Of a DNA stretch of 64,000 bases, positions 63,974-64,000 are shown one piece after another (the first letter of the stretch is position 1; each line of letters opens with the position of its first letter). The notes beneath the pieces were generated by a model that searched no databases, was not told the origin of the DNA, and saw only the letters and a list, made by a program, of their open reading frames with translations. Source of the DNA: Bacillus solitudinis. Its GTDB lineage: Bacteria > Bacillota > Bacilli > Bacillales > Bacillaceae_D. The translations under genes and the position numbers were made by a program. The stretch spans positions 1,533,768 through 1,597,767 of the forward strand of contig NZ_KZ454943.1 in NCBI RefSeq assembly GCF_002797395.1, given 5' to 3'.

Positions 63974-64000
63974 GATTTCCGAGAGCATATGAAGTAATGA

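Overview
The window looks like chromosomal DNA of a low-GC, spore-forming, probably alkaliphilic member of the Bacillaceae (Halalkalibacter/Alkalihalobacillus type). The basis is the AT-rich sequence, AGGAGG-type ribosome sites with many TTG and GTG starts, CcpA cre boxes, YesM/YesN-type regulation, a YjcZ-type sporulation gene, YdhK, YndM and Csp3 homologues, and a DUF368 (PopT) lipid-carrier transporter. No tRNA, rRNA, IS element, prophage or CRISPR array was seen.

Left third (1-33.3 kb): a plant cell-wall glycan region, almost all on the minus strand. From left to right it holds the start of a glycolate oxidase gene (glcD, cut by the window edge); an operon (447-11592) for an LplB/YtcP/YtcQ-type oligosaccharide ABC importer followed by a Gfo/Idh/MocA oxidoreductase, a GH95 enzyme, a GH29 alpha-L-fucosidase, an unrecognised TIM-barrel-like protein and a nucleoside-hydrolase-fold protein; a membrane-bound AraC regulator; and a CdaR-type regulator. 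Next comes a second operon (28903 down to about 15569) with a YesM-type sensor kinase, a second ABC importer, a YesN-type response regulator, a GH127-like enzyme, an Asp/Glu-racemase-like protein, a RuBisCO-like protein, a DUF1537 kinase, an ApnO-like dehydrogenase and a decayed amidohydrolase. An AraC regulator, a PhnA/YjdM protein and a GH78 alpha-L-rhamnosidase close the region. RuBisCO-like protein + DUF1537 kinase + ApnO-like protein match the published D-apionate (apiose) pathway. With GH95, GH29, GH78 and a secreted rhamnogalacturonan acetylesterase at 42.8-45.8 kb, the simplest reading is uptake and breakdown of apiose-containing pectin such as rhamnogalacturonan II. Glycolate oxidase next door fits the pathway branch that yields glycolate plus 3-phosphoglycerate. 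Exact cre matches lie upstream of the second importer, the membrane AraC gene and the rhamnosidase.

Middle (33.5-47.7 kb): ordinary chromosomal genes, namely MgtC-like protein, SAM methyltransferase, LysR regulator, ChrA transporter, RCK potassium channel, a second MurE-like ligase with a divergent substrate motif, the large secreted CE12 esterase, small membrane proteins and a netrin-like surface protein. One small gene (37397) appears to begin at ATC.

Right part (47.8-64 kb): a compact operon of three different dynamin-like GTPases plus a small repeat protein (47785-55067). The largest fuses a dynamin GTPase to a transmembrane segment and three probably extracellular NTF2-like repeats; this is the best candidate here for an undescribed membrane system. 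After it come Csp3 and YdhK copper/metal-type genes, a frameshifted yjcZ, an AI-2E family transporter with PopT, a c-di-GMP-I riboswitch controlling an EAL phosphodiesterase, and a MarR-azoreductase pair with two copies of a clear operator.
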